From contig JAQWLH010000061.1 of the NCBI GenBank assembly GCA_029247405.1, positions 1 through 48,429 of the forward strand: DNA of 48,429 bases, read 5' to 3'. The stretch is from Mariniblastus sp. (GTDB lineage Bacteria > Planctomycetota > Planctomycetia > Pirellulales > Pirellulaceae). Under the pieces are notes generated by a model that did no database searches, was not told the origin of the DNA, and saw only the letters and a list, made by a program, of their open reading frames with translations. Made by a program: the position numbers and the translations under genes. This document shows positions 27,801-35,743 of this stretch, piece by piece (within the stretch, counting starts at the first letter, position 1; each line of letters begins with the position of its first letter).

Positions 27801-27974
27801 CATGTTGCTGAATGTCGATTGGAATACGGTATCTTGGCGAAAAACTCAGGTGCCATTAAGTCTGCTGGGAACGAGATTACCAAAGAACGTGAGCGTGATC
27901 CCACCTTTGCCGGAATGGCGAAGTGGAAGCAAAAGTTTGAGGAGCTTGAGTCCCGGATTAACGCGGCAAAATAA
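24885..27974 (+). CDS. Large exported helical-repeat (TPR-like) protein
   Basis: A protein of 1029 residues when started at the GTG at 24885, which has AAGGA nine bases upstream and gives a standard signal peptide (LRLSFLFAMFTGLCLSIPSLKA). The frame stays open to a TTG at 24813, which would put 24 basic residues before the signal. The mature protein is almost wholly alpha-helical, with many TPR/SEL-like pairs, e.g. AEEPAQMFLEALRDNGYYDV, ASRQYFEAALIGEYLLAKYP, NFEVAIDQLAEILKENSNAI. A charged insertion lies near residues 430-465. It probably is a periplasmic or outer-membrane-associated scaffold. It leads an operon with a second repeat protein, an ExbB-like channel and two ExbD-like proteins, so it may couple proton-driven motion to an envelope complex. 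No enzymatic motif is present. Confidence 0.8.
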   Translation: MLRLSFLFAMFTGLCLSIPSLKAEEPAQMFLEALRDNGYYDVAIEYLDSLESSDLISDEFRSSLPFEKAETLIGSTQRVRDLEVIESRLDQAQKLLTDYASKNQSLEVSARTLRYQGNLLYQRSNIYLTQAKADRATESEKNVLRAKARTMLEQSQSSYIKARDQLKRLLDPTSPDAIKIDAQAGFAEASKRNIKRLQTGYTQVRLRLPMVTEQLADTYPQGDPTGKKLLTDAAKLYSDVYDDYRRFHSGLKACVYSARCQQKLGNPKPALDLLAEIFELGNNSSIKSLKLEAYVLAAECWSSMKPYPHVEVVKRLDPAVGVLNRIEVRKPDWLRVQLELAIGKHAQAAAVKAKGGPKANKNSGEIDRAAAKLLRSVARVPSPYREKARELLIEWDVSLSNVADASAAPPKTFGDARQKAKDIISEIELTAGGANELRREFKSEKDEAKKSALQSQLAEADAGVLSQAEAALEMLNLALGLQDDSTVRADINNIRYLQCYCYFASRQYFEAALIGEYLLAKYPSVSGTQQAMSLMIQSYSSLLDSAKEAERKFEISRLTAAADEVIARWPGSSESGIAASTMTRLAINTKDFKAAEKYLLQIPSGSSYRNALAVRVGQRMWLDVKAKMTAGDEPSSYQKQLVNAKNFMADGVSNASLDTLDYETALGALMLVDAYLVTNETDQAVRQLETAAIAPLDLVKQKHPAIMRTSSPGIYSRETYRVAMKVYLAAMKSSADKQKWITKAQGVISRMRQDMQQSNDPKDRNRVTVIYRMIAKQLKSDFDSLSSQEEKRTFAGSLVAFLSSISEDSKDPKTILWAGSTLRVVGDSLLESGLVVDAKPFFKKSVEALNKAEKIGFADDPQLAEMTTGLKRERALSQRGAGNFEVAIDQLAEILKENSNAINIQIDASMSLQAWAKATQRQKTYVEATKGARSYKNPKTKRNTKLIWGWEKIALATRKNPKYRSTYYEALYHVAECRLEYGILAKNSGAIKSAGNEITKERERDPTFAGMAKWKQKFEELESRINAAK

Positions 27975-28037
27975 CTTTGAAAGTTTTGACGCCTCTCATT
28001 TTAACAGTCACAAAACAAGAGCAATTGAACTAACGCA

Positions 28038-29111
28038 ATGGTAGCTTACCCCACGAATCAAATGCAAAAAACGGTCTTCGGTCTGCGTCTTCTAACTCCC
28101 GGAATTGTGGTTTTGGTCTTTGGCCTAATCGCAACGATTACCCATGCTCAAGATGCCGTTTACAAGTATCGAGACGGCGGCCGGACGTCGAAAGTTAGTG
28201 GGAAAATCAGTGATGTTACACCCAATGGCGTGACAATTGGTGGGGCTGAAATTGCCGCCTTCGAAATCAAAAAGGTCATCTATGGTAAAGAGCCAACGGA
28301 GGTTGAACGCGCCCGAAGTCAAATGGAATCAGGTCGATTTGCAGACGCGATAGAAGAGTTGGGGAAAATCCCTAATCGTCTTCCCAAACCGATTCAGGAG
28401 GAGGTTGACTTTATCAAAGCTTTTTCGAACTCGCAGATTTCGCTTCGAGGCGGCAATGTGACACCCAAGGTTGCTGCCAGCGAGGTCAAGTCTTTCATTG
28501 AAGCGCATCCAACGAGTTTCCATTTATTTCCGATGATCGACCAGTTTGCCAAACTGGCTTTTGCTGCTGGGATTCCCAACGTTGCTGAGACGGAATTTAA
28601 GAAACTCAAGAGTGCGACGTGGCCAGAGTTTAAACTCAAAGGGCTGTTCAATGCTGGGCAAATGCAGATCGAACTGGGGAAATTAGCAGAGGCCAAGGCT
28701 TCTTTTGAAGCGATCCAAGCAATTGAGTCCAACGACGATCTTACGCAAACTTACAAGTTGCTGTCGGACTGCGAATTGGCCCGTTTGGTCGGGCTTCAGG
28801 GGGATGCCGTTGCTGCTCAAAAGGCACTGGAGAAGATCATTAAGGATGAGAACCCGGACAACAAAAAGTTATTCGCCCATCTATATAACGCACTAGGCTC
28901 GGTACATGAGAAGGCGGATCGAAAAAAAGAAGCTGCCAGAGCTTATTTGCACACAGAATTGCTTTTTGCGTCTGAATCAGAGGCGCACGCGGAGGCCGTC
29001 TACCGATTGGCTAAGATTTGGCCCTTGCTCGAAGAGACCGATCGTGCGAACCGAGCGAGAGAAACGATCAAAACCCGTTATCGCAACTCATATTGGGCCA
29101 CAAAACTATAA
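28038..29111 (+). CDS. Exported TPR-like protein
   Basis: A 357-residue protein with an N-terminal signal peptide or anchor (residues 9-38, ending ITHAQ). A short beta-rich part follows (RTSKVSGKISDVTPNGVTIG), resembling the small module that often precedes TPRs in planctomycete exported proteins. From residue 90 the protein is helical repeats, including ERARSQMESGRFADAIEELG, FNAGQMQIELGKLAEAKASF and NALGSVHEKADRKKEAARAY, which fit TPR spacing. It lies 63 bases after the large repeat protein gene and about 155 bases before the ExbB-like gene, consistent with one operon. It is probably periplasmic and a partner of the larger protein. No specific function can be assigned. Confidence 0.8.
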   Translation: MVAYPTNQMQKTVFGLRLLTPGIVVLVFGLIATITHAQDAVYKYRDGGRTSKVSGKISDVTPNGVTIGGAEIAAFEIKKVIYGKEPTEVERARSQMESGRFADAIEELGKIPNRLPKPIQEEVDFIKAFSNSQISLRGGNVTPKVAASEVKSFIEAHPTSFHLFPMIDQFAKLAFAAGIPNVAETEFKKLKSATWPEFKLKGLFNAGQMQIELGKLAEAKASFEAIQAIESNDDLTQTYKLLSDCELARLVGLQGDAVAAQKALEKIIKDENPDNKKLFAHLYNALGSVHEKADRKKEAARAYLHTELLFASESEAHAEAVYRLAKIWPLLEETDRANRARETIKTRYRNSYWATKL

Positions 29112-29267
29112 CGTTCGGTCTAAATGGAACGTCGAATGCATGTAACCTCATTCGGTGGGTATCGAGTGCGTTGGGGCAGGTTACAATTAGAGGCACGCCG
29201 CTGCTGACTTTGAACAACCTTCATCAACTAAATCAACCTTACATACAAAGCCTTGGAGACTGTCGTT

Positions 29268-30113
29268 ATGCAGTTAATTGAACTGTCAACCCTTTGCGAG
29301 TCGAATTCATCGACTGGCTGGCTACCCCGGTTTTCCCGCCCGACTTCTTTGCTACTGACATTCGCGATTGTGTTCGTTGCCTTTTCGCTGACGATGCCAG
29401 GATTCGATTCAGGCTCATCACTCGTTGCACAAGAAGCGGCTGCCGCCGCTGGCGGAGCCGCGGAGAACGCGTCGCCGGAAGAGGAGTCGCTGCTTGGTTG
29501 GTTGGTCGGCTCGCTCGGATGGGGCTACATCCTGTTGTTCCTATCGCTCTCATTTATCCTCGTCGCTTTGTTTATTATGAATCTGCTCTCGGCACGGCGT
29601 GAGTACGTTTGTCCGCAGCATTTGGTTGATGGAATCGAAGCCCATTTTGACGAAAAGCAATATCAAGAAGCTTATGAGCTCGCCAAAACGGATGAATCGT
29701 TTCTCGGCAACGTGCTTGCGTCAGGTTTGGCAAGACTAACAACTGGTTACGACCATGCGGTGGGGGCGATGCAGGAAGTTGGTGCTGAAGAAAACATGAA
29801 GCTCGATCACCGCTTGAGCTACCTCGCTTTGATTGGAACCATTAGCCCAATGATTGGCCTGTTTGGGACGGTTCACGGCATGATTCGTTCGTTCTATACG
29901 ATCGCCAATGGTGGAGGTACACCGGATCCAAACAAGCTGGCTGAGGGGATTTCGACTGCGTTACTGACCACTTTGATTGGTCTGGCGATCGCCATTCCAG
30001 CGATTGCAGCTTACAACATCCTTCGTAACCGGGTTCAGAAATTGGTGCTCGAAGTTGGTATCACCAGCGAAAATCTGATGGGACGATTTGAAAAAGTCGG
30101 TAAAAAAGAGTGA
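29268..30113 (+). CDS. MotA/TolQ/ExbB-family proton channel protein
   Basis: A 281-residue inner-membrane protein. The ATG at 29268 has GGAG nine bases upstream; a TTG at 29253 is also in frame. An N-terminal signal-like segment (SLLLTFAIVFVAFSLTMPGF) and an Ala-rich linker precede the first ExbB helix (GYILLFLSLSFILVALFIMN). The cytoplasmic loop follows, then the diagnostic block LSYLALIGTISPMIGLFGTV with HGMIRSF, and the third helix ALLTTLIGLAIAIPAIAAYN. These give the usual three-helix ExbB/TolQ topology. With ExbD-like partners it would form a proton-driven motor in the inner membrane. The additional N-terminal membrane segment is common in planctomycete and Bacteroidetes members. No TonB, TolA, TolB or Pal gene is near. 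Confidence 0.92.
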   Translation: MQLIELSTLCESNSSTGWLPRFSRPTSLLLTFAIVFVAFSLTMPGFDSGSSLVAQEAAAAAGGAAENASPEEESLLGWLVGSLGWGYILLFLSLSFILVALFIMNLLSARREYVCPQHLVDGIEAHFDEKQYQEAYELAKTDESFLGNVLASGLARLTTGYDHAVGAMQEVGAEENMKLDHRLSYLALIGTISPMIGLFGTVHGMIRSFYTIANGGGTPDPNKLAEGISTALLTTLIGLAIAIPAIAAYNILRNRVQKLVLEVGITSENLMGRFEKVGKKE

Positions 30114-30159
30114 CTTGCACTACTTGTTTTTGTCCAACCAAGTTTCTTTTGCTGTTGAT

Positions 30160-30609
30160 ATGAAATTTACCAAACACCAAAGAGTTGAGATTCTCGAGGG
30201 CGATTTGACGCCCATGATCGATATGACGTTTCAATTGATCGCGTTCTTTATGCTGTTGATCAATTTTTCAGAAGTCGATCGGGCCGAAGAGATCACGCTG
30301 CCCAGTAGTGTGCTCGCGGTGGCACCCGAAGTTCGTCCTGACTACCAGATTATTTTGAATCTTGAACCCAGCGGAAAGGTCAAGTTCGAAGGGCAGGAGT
30401 TCGATCAGATTGACATGCTCGGTCCAATTTTCCGCAAGGAAATCAGCGCTGCTGCTCGTGAAGACGTAACGAATCCCGGTGACATCGCTGTGATCATTCG
30501 CTCCCACGAAGATACGCCAACGGGGTTGGTGCAAGACCTGATTGCCAAGTGTCAGGAGGAGTCGTTGGAAAGTTTCAGTCTCAGAGTCAAAGAGCAAGTT
30601 CGAAGGTAG
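30160..30609 (+). CDS. ExbD/TolR-family protein 1
   Basis: A 149-residue protein starting at the ATG at 30160 (MKFTKHQRVEILEGDLTPMI). The frame is open to a TTG inside the exbB-like gene, but that would add an unrelated leader. The family core is present: LTPMIDMTFQLIAFFMLLIN, in which the Asp of the MID motif is the proton-carrying residue. A periplasmic domain follows, of the ExbD type, with DIAVIIRSHEDTPTGLVQDL near its end. It would pair with the channel protein just upstream and with the second ExbD nine bases downstream. The ribosome site is weak. Confidence 0.9.
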   Translation: MKFTKHQRVEILEGDLTPMIDMTFQLIAFFMLLINFSEVDRAEEITLPSSVLAVAPEVRPDYQIILNLEPSGKVKFEGQEFDQIDMLGPIFRKEISAAAREDVTNPGDIAVIIRSHEDTPTGLVQDLIAKCQEESLESFSLRVKEQVRR

Positions 30610-30618
30610 GAGATTGTT

Positions 30619-31110
30619 ATGCGATTGAAGGAAACCGAACCCGAAGAGATCAAGCTGAATATGACCGCGATGATTGATATCGTGTTTCAGCTATTGGTTT
30701 TTTTCATCATGACTTTCAAGGTGGTTGCGATGGAAGGCGATTTTAATATTCGCATGCCTTTGGCCAGCCAAAACCAGGAAGAGTCGATGGACGAGGATTT
30801 TCCGACAATCATTTACGTCCAACTCGCCGCCGGCACCAATGGAAATATTAACAGTATCATTGTCGATGACGATACAACTTTTTCTGACACTGATATGTAT
30901 TCCAAACTAACTCAGTTGGTCGAGTCTAAAATTGCGGCCGAAGGCAATCCAGAAGACTCCAAAGAGACCGAGGTTGAGTTCGATATCGCGCGAGAACTCA
31001 AGTATTCCTACACCGTCAAAGCAATTGAAGCGGTTTCCGGTAAAGTGGTGGATGGCCAAATTAAAAAGCTGATCCAAAAGATCAAGTTTAAAGACAGTAC
31101 CAGCTTTTAA
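30619..31110 (+). CDS. ExbD/TolR-family protein 2
   Basis: A 163-residue ExbD/TolR protein, nine bases after the first one and with a strong AGGAGA ribosome site. Its core is LNMTAMIDIVFQLLVFFIMT with the conserved Asp in the membrane helix, followed by a periplasmic domain. It differs from the first copy in carrying an acidic insertion (QNQEESMDEDFPT, then a Lys/Glu-rich region ending KAIEAVSGKVVDGQ). Two non-identical ExbD proteins with one ExbB are common in planctomycetes and Bacteroidetes. It ends the operon. Confidence 0.92.
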   Translation: MRLKETEPEEIKLNMTAMIDIVFQLLVFFIMTFKVVAMEGDFNIRMPLASQNQEESMDEDFPTIIYVQLAAGTNGNINSIIVDDDTTFSDTDMYSKLTQLVESKIAAEGNPEDSKETEVEFDIARELKYSYTVKAIEAVSGKVVDGQIKKLIQKIKFKDSTSF

Positions 31111-31199
31111 GCCGCATAGCCTTGGTGAGACAAATGAGTCATGTTGAATGTCTCCCTTTTCTCGGGCTGCTAATCTTTAGCCCGCCTTGTCCCGAACGA
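31111..31199. terminator. Two short hairpins between convergent genes
   Basis: GAGACA/TGTCTC (31127-31132 with 31149-31154) followed by CCTTTTCT, and CGGGCT/AGCCCG (31163-31168 with 31179-31184), lie between the ExbD gene and the convergent lipoprotein gene. Either could end transcription, but stems are short and T-runs poor. Confidence 0.4.
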
Positions 31200-32099
31200 T
31201 CAATCGTTCTCAAGTTCTTCATCGTGACTGACGGTGCGCACCGGGCCTGATTTGAAGTCGTCAGAAGTTAGGAGCGAGGGGGCTGACTTCGGGTCGAATT
31301 TTTCGAGTCGCTTAAACACGAATGGCTGGCCGTAGGGAATGAACTTGGCGGGACTTTTTTTATTGCCGGATTTTGATTTTCCTGCCAAGCTCTCGGGGGT
31401 TATTTGCTCGAATGTTGGAGGGGGAGGTATCTCTTGGCCGGCAAAGCGAGTTCCTTCATGGATGGTGCCCTGTTGGAATGGCCCAGCTCCGAAGTACCAA
31501 GTATTGCGACTCGTGCTTTCGGCCTTGGCGACGCCGGATTGCCAGATCGCTTCACGCGATGAACTGTCGTAGGCAAACACAATGACTTTTGCGATCCCTG
31601 TCTGCGCGTTGCTTTTTCCCAAAGAGATTTCGGGGATGGGAGGAAGCGGCGAACTTGAAAATGCGGCTGCTGCACTGGCAAGTGAACCCGATTGTGGTAT
31701 CCCATAGACGACTTCGTGACCATCAGTGCCGAGGGCGCCGACTCTTGGCTCCACAATCACATCAGCCGTCTCAACGGATTCTTGAATTAAGCAATGGGCT
31801 GCTGTTAATTGTTGTCGGAGTGAGCTGATGATGTAATCCGAGTTGACAAATCCAGCTCCCTTAATCGGCTTTAAGTAAGTCGTTTCGATGAATACTTTGC
31901 GGCTCTGCAAAACTCGAAAATCAATTTGAGAGATTGCATTATCAACCGCGTCTGACATAAGCAGTTGTTCAGTCGCAGTCCGGGTGGTTGTTGTTCCACA
32001 ACCGACCAAGTTAACCAGCCCCATGGCGAACAATATCGCGCAGGTTGAGCCGAGCCGTAAACGGAATCCAGTGAAGATTGAATTTTGGAAGTAGTTCAT
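31200..32099 (-). CDS. Lipoprotein of unknown function (DUF6655-like, tentative)
   Basis: A 299-residue protein with a lipoprotein signal: a basic start, hydrophobic stretch (CAILFAMGLVNLVG) and lipobox LVGC with Cys34. The next residues, TTTTRTATEQLLMSDAVDNA, and the block FRVLQSRKVFIETTYLKPIK resemble a planctomycete lipoprotein family that I associate with DUF6655, without a search to confirm it. A GSLASAAAAFSSSPLPPIPE linker and an AKVIVFAYDSSSREAIWQSG strand region follow, then a Lys/Pro-rich end. It would be attached to the inner leaflet of the outer membrane or inner membrane facing the periplasm. It stands alone and converges on the ExbD gene. No catalytic motif is visible. Confidence 0.75.
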   Translation of the reverse strand: MNYFQNSIFTGFRLRLGSTCAILFAMGLVNLVGCGTTTTRTATEQLLMSDAVDNAISQIDFRVLQSRKVFIETTYLKPIKGAGFVNSDYIISSLRQQLTAAHCLIQESVETADVIVEPRVGALGTDGHEVVYGIPQSGSLASAAAAFSSSPLPPIPEISLGKSNAQTGIAKVIVFAYDSSSREAIWQSGVAKAESTSRNTWYFGAGPFQQGTIHEGTRFAGQEIPPPPTFEQITPESLAGKSKSGNKKSPAKFIPYGQPFVFKRLEKFDPKSAPSLLTSDDFKSGPVRTVSHDEELEND

Positions 32100-32238
32100 G
32101 GGATGGGGAAGTTGCGAAACGGTATTGTTACGAGCGGACTATAGAGAAATTCAGAAGCTTGCGAAACAGATTTTTAAGGCGTCATTTATTGGGTTTGCTG
32201 CAAATGTTTGAAAAAAATTGCTGTTTTGGAGCGAGTTG

Positions 32239-32667
32239 ATGTTCTCAGGTGAGGCGGAGTGGGTTGATGCGACATGGCATGCTCTCGATGTGATCGAAGA
32301 GTGTGTAGATGGGCGTGTAGATGGGCGTCCGCTGCAGGCTACGGCAGGACTCGTCAGCCAGGTCGAATGATTCACCGCATCGTTCGAGAAGTTTCATCGG
32401 GGGGCTTCAAGATTCGAGGTGGAGTCCTTTCAGGTTTCAACTCAATATGCGGATCAATCAGTGACAACGGAGTTGCATCATGAGGTGCCATTGAATTTAG
32501 ATTTGACGTGTCGAGAATGTTTTGTGAGGTCCGCCCTTGCTTTCAATTACAGCTCTGTGGTTGTCGCTGAATTTAGCCTCGTGGAGACAGGGGACTGCCG
32601 CCCGAATTTCCAACTCCGTCTTGCCTTGAGGGAAGTCTGCGGGCTGCCAAGGAGACTCGTAACGTGA
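32239..32667 (+). pseudogene. Possible broken gene with one in-frame stop
   Basis: An ATG at 32239 is preceded by GGAG at good spacing. The frame runs 43 codons (MFSGEAEWVDATWHALDVIE and onward) to a TGA at 32368-32370, then stays open for another 98 codons (FTASFEKFHRGASRFEVESF and onward) to the TGA at 32665-32667. Both halves look more protein-like than neighbouring frames. The break, plus the 12-base tandem duplication at 32303-32326, suggests decay. I recognise no family. It may instead be non-coding sequence with a chance open frame. Confidence 0.35.
32303..32326. repeat. 12-bp tandem duplication
   Basis: GTGTAGATGGGC occurs twice head to tail, with GT continuing the pattern. It encodes a duplicated CVDG/RVDG-type tetrapeptide in the broken frame and looks like a slippage product. 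Confidence 0.8.
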
Positions 32668-32943
32668 TAGATACTTGCTTGGCTTGGCTGCTCATTCTCC
32701 CCGCGAGTCGTGAGATTTTGCGCCGCAGGAAGTCGTGCCTCCGACCGAATGACGCGATTGTGAGGCCATTAAATATTACGGTTGTTTCAATTGTTCCATT
32801 GCAAAATTCAGTTTCGCGATAGGCTTGCGTGTATTTTCTGCCTTTTTCAAATTCTCGGCGTGATTGATTGGCTATCTCCCGATCAGTAATAAAGGTGCAG
32901 CGGTAATCTTCGCAACTGTTTCAAACGTTGAACACAACACGCA

Positions 32944-33903
32944 ATGAAGAAAGTCCAAAAAGGAAAACTTCGGAGGCTGAGACCGAGATCGGTTCAGCCA
33001 ATTAACGCAGAGAATTCTACGCGACGGTGGAGTGCTGCTTATACCGAGTATCTGCGTACCGAGTGTCGACTCGCTGAGAATACGGTAATGGCCTACTCGC
33101 GAGATATGATTCGGTTTACGCATTGGTTAGGGAAAAGAAGCGTTCAGCAAATATCAATCGCTGAGCTATCTGATTTCGTCGGCTTTCTCAGTTCCGAGGA
33201 ACTGGCGCCGTCTTCAATTGCGAGACACATTGTCTCAGTCAAAATGTTCTTTCGCTATCTGCAGCTGGAAGGCGTCTTGCTGGAAAACAAGGTCGAGCTG
33301 CTTGGCAGTCAAAAGCTTTGGCAGCGTGTTCCTTCCGTGATGTCGCCTCGGGAAGTCGATCGGTTCCTTATGGCTCCCAAACGGTTTGAGCTATATCACT
33401 TTCGCGATCGTGCTCTCCTGGAGATGCTTTATGCGACCGGTTGTCGAGCGTCGGAAATTTCCAATTTGCGGATTCGCGATTTGCATTTAACGGAAAGGTA
33501 TTGCAAGTGTCACGGAAAAGGCAGTAAGCAACGACTCACGCCGTTGGGGCAAGCGGCCATCGATGCGATTCAACTTTACCTTGAACGCCAAAGGCCACGT
33601 TTGGAAGCGGTCCGACCCGATGAAACAGATTGGCTATTTCTTTCACGCAGTGGAAGACGCTTGCGCAGAGAAGCGATTTGGGAATTGGTCAAGAAATACG
33701 CCGCAATTTCAGACATCACAATCAAGGTCAGTCCCCATACGTTACGGCATAGTTTTGCAACTCACTTACTCGCGGGTGGGGCCGATTTACGTCGCGTGCA
33801 GGAGATGCTGGGGCATGCAAGTATCGCCACCACGCAGATCTACACCCACGTGGACCAATCGAGGTTAAAAAAAGTTCACAAGCAGCACCATCCACGTGCA
33901 TGA
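32944..33903 (+). CDS. xerC: Tyrosine recombinase XerC/XerD-like
   Basis: A 319-residue tyrosine recombinase of Xer size. The N-terminal core-binding SAM-like domain covers about residues 28-112. The catalytic set is complete: Arg168 (GCRASEISNL), Lys192 (GKGSKQR), His265 and Arg268 (SPHTLRHSFATHLL), His291 (LGHASI) and the nucleophile Tyr300 (TQIYTHV). The GGADLRRVQEMLGHASIATT block is highly typical of XerC/XerD, which resolve chromosome dimers at dif with FtsK. XerC and XerD cannot be told apart safely by eye, so the symbol is provisional. The first 26 residues are unusually basic. No dif-like site or mobile-element genes are next to it, so a phage integrase is less likely. The ATG lacks a clear ribosome site. 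Confidence 0.88.
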   Translation: MKKVQKGKLRRLRPRSVQPINAENSTRRWSAAYTEYLRTECRLAENTVMAYSRDMIRFTHWLGKRSVQQISIAELSDFVGFLSSEELAPSSIARHIVSVKMFFRYLQLEGVLLENKVELLGSQKLWQRVPSVMSPREVDRFLMAPKRFELYHFRDRALLEMLYATGCRASEISNLRIRDLHLTERYCKCHGKGSKQRLTPLGQAAIDAIQLYLERQRPRLEAVRPDETDWLFLSRSGRRLRREAIWELVKKYAAISDITIKVSPHTLRHSFATHLLAGGADLRRVQEMLGHASIATTQIYTHVDQSRLKKVHKQHHPRA

Positions 33904-33908
33904 TCACA

Positions 33909-34523
33909 CTAATTTGGATCGGCAGGCAAGACTTCGCACGGATTTAGAGACGTCAGTTTTCGATTCCAGTGGATTGTATGAACCATGAAGCTGAGGGTGA
34001 GTAAGACAATGATTGCACTCCAATCGCGTCCTCCGTGGATCATCGAAACGCGATCGTTCATTTTGAAGAAAAGCAGCAGGGAAATTCCTCCAAGAATTGC
34101 CCATGAAATCCAGCGATCTCGTTTTGCTTCGGGGGGCAATTTGAGAGAGTTTAAGTGAGTTGTCAACAATGGTCCCATTGCCCCGCCAGTTCCGGCTGCA
34201 ACAAAAACAACCCACTTTGCTTCGAGAAACCATTGAGCAAATAGGATGTTAGGCTGTGGTGACCAGGGGCTGGCGTCATAGAACTGGTCGCGGAAGAGTA
34301 GCGAGATGAAGAGATAAATCGCCCCTCCCATTGAACCTCCGAGCACGCCACCAAGGATTCGCCATTTTTTCTTTTCGAACAACAGATTTGCTATCACTGC
34401 AACGGTTGAAACCAGGGCGAAGAAAACAAGCTGTCGGAAGGTTGTCAGGTCGTGGTTGAATGCGGCAAAGGCAATGGCAGCGTAGGTCGTTACCGAAAAT
34501 AGATCGAGAACTCGAAATTTCAT
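33909..34523 (-). CDS. Multi-span membrane protein of unknown function
   Basis: A 204-residue integral membrane protein with about six hydrophobic segments, including YAAIAFAAFNHDLTTF, LVFFALVSTVAVIANLLF, WVVFVAAGTGGAMGPLL, ISWAILGGISLLLFF and AIIVLLTLSFMVHTI. No transporter or enzyme motif is visible and I do not recognise a family. Its ATG lies two bases after the prmC stop on the same strand, so it is very likely translated from the prfA-prmC transcript. Its own stop is six bases from the convergent xer stop. The link to translation termination is probably only one of shared transcription. Confidence 0.7.
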   Translation of the reverse strand: MKFRVLDLFSVTTYAAIAFAAFNHDLTTFRQLVFFALVSTVAVIANLLFEKKKWRILGGVLGGSMGGAIYLFISLLFRDQFYDASPWSPQPNILFAQWFLEAKWVVFVAAGTGGAMGPLLTTHLNSLKLPPEAKRDRWISWAILGGISLLLFFKMNDRVSMIHGGRDWSAIIVLLTLSFMVHTIHWNRKLTSLNPCEVLPADPN

Positions 34524-34525
34524 AA

Positions 34526-35428
34526 CTAGCCGTCGAGTGGTTTGACTTTTTGCGCGACAATGACCCTCTCATGCCCACTATAATCTTTGACGACTTCGAC
34601 GCTTGCAAATGCTGCATTTGATTCAACGATATGGACGCATTTATCCATGATGATGGGGCTGGTTTCAAAAATAAGAAATCCACCCGGCAGCAAATATTTA
34701 GGTGCTTGTTCGGTCAATCGCGTGATGATCTCTGTTCCGAATTCACCGGAGAACAAGGCAACCGAGGGCTCGTGGTTTTTGACCTGAGTGTCGACTGTGT
34801 CGGTTTCGCCCCGACCGATGTAAGGCGGGTTGCTGACAATCATGTGAACGGGATTACTTCCCGCGGGAAGAGCCTCCAATAAATCCCCTTGGAAAAACTT
34901 GACGCGATCAACGGCGTTGTGTGTTTCTGCGTTCGACCGTGCGACGGCGAGGGCGGCATCGGAGATGTCTGTTGCGGCGATCTTGCAATTTTGTACTTGA
35001 GTCGCCAAGGTCACTGCAATGCAACCGCTGCCGGTGCCAACATCGATGATTCGAATTGGATCGGCTGAGAATTTCTTAGCGGCTTCGAGGGCACAAACCA
35101 CGACGTGTTCGGTTTCTGGACGAGGGATCAAAACATTGGAGTCGACCGCGAACCGCAGCGAGTAAAACTCTCGGTGACCGACCAAGTAAGCAACCGGTTC
35201 CCCAGCTCCCCGACGTTTGACCCATGATCTGAACTCAGCCAGCTTTTCTGTTTCGGGAATCTCATTGAATCGTGTATACAATTCAATTCGTTGACAGCCT
35301 AGGGCTTCGGCAAGCAGAGTTTCTGCCTCCAGTCGAGAATTACTAAATGATTTCGACTTGGAGAAAAAATCGGTGGTCCATTCAAGCAAACGTTGGATCG
35401 TCCATTGATCAGCGGCTGTTTCTGACAT
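34526..35428 (-). CDS. prmC: Peptide chain release factor N5-glutamine methyltransferase PrmC
   Basis: A 300-residue SAM-dependent methyltransferase that methylates the Gln of the GGQ motif in release factors. The N-terminal helical domain (about 8-80) is followed by LVGHREFYSLRFAVDSNVLIP and the SAM-binding motif IIDVGTGSGCIAVTLA. The catalytic NPPY is in MIVSNPPYIGRGE, and LPGGFLIFETSP follows. The frame is open to 35512, but the ATG at 35428 gives the family-type start MSETAADQWTIQRLLEW. Its probable substrate, release factor 1, is encoded upstream at 35744-36820 on the same strand, the usual bacterial order. No feature looks abnormal. Confidence 0.94.
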   Translation of the reverse strand: MSETAADQWTIQRLLEWTTDFFSKSKSFSNSRLEAETLLAEALGCQRIELYTRFNEIPETEKLAEFRSWVKRRGAGEPVAYLVGHREFYSLRFAVDSNVLIPRPETEHVVVCALEAAKKFSADPIRIIDVGTGSGCIAVTLATQVQNCKIAATDISDAALAVARSNAETHNAVDRVKFFQGDLLEALPAGSNPVHMIVSNPPYIGRGETDTVDTQVKNHEPSVALFSGEFGTEIITRLTEQAPKYLLPGGFLIFETSPIIMDKCVHIVESNAAFASVEVVKDYSGHERVIVAQKVKPLDG

Positions 35429-35743
35429 GGTATCTATGTCCGTTTTACAGTGGCTTGGTTTCGCCGGTGTAATAAGCAGATTGTGATTTAAAGTAATTGG
35501 CCAAACTCGCAAAAGTTAAAGCCGATAGGTTGGTTTGGAGCGTTCCTACTCGGACGACTGGATAATGGAAAGGTTGTCCATTCAGGCGTCCTGTTTAACT
35601 GGGTTAAATCCGTGTAATGAACAAGCAGTTACTCTGACTCGCCCCTCGGGAAGTTTCTCTGCGAGAGAGTGAGGTTTAAGCTTCATGGTGAATCAACTTG
35701 GCTTGTGGGTATTCTGGTTTGACGAAGGAGCATAAAGGTCTAA

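Larger units (their letters stand above)
32100..32943. other. 844-bp intergenic region with a possible broken gene
   Basis: No intact gene was found. The region contains a + strand frame broken by one TGA (32239-32667, listed separately), a 12-base tandem duplication and an AT-rich end before xer. No dif-like site, tRNA or riboswitch was recognised by eye. Confidence 0.5.

Noticed and set aside
32100-32943. dif site or integrated element next to the Xer-type recombinase
   Set aside because: No dif-like palindrome, attachment repeat or mobile-element gene could be seen; the recombinase looks like a housekeeping Xer protein.
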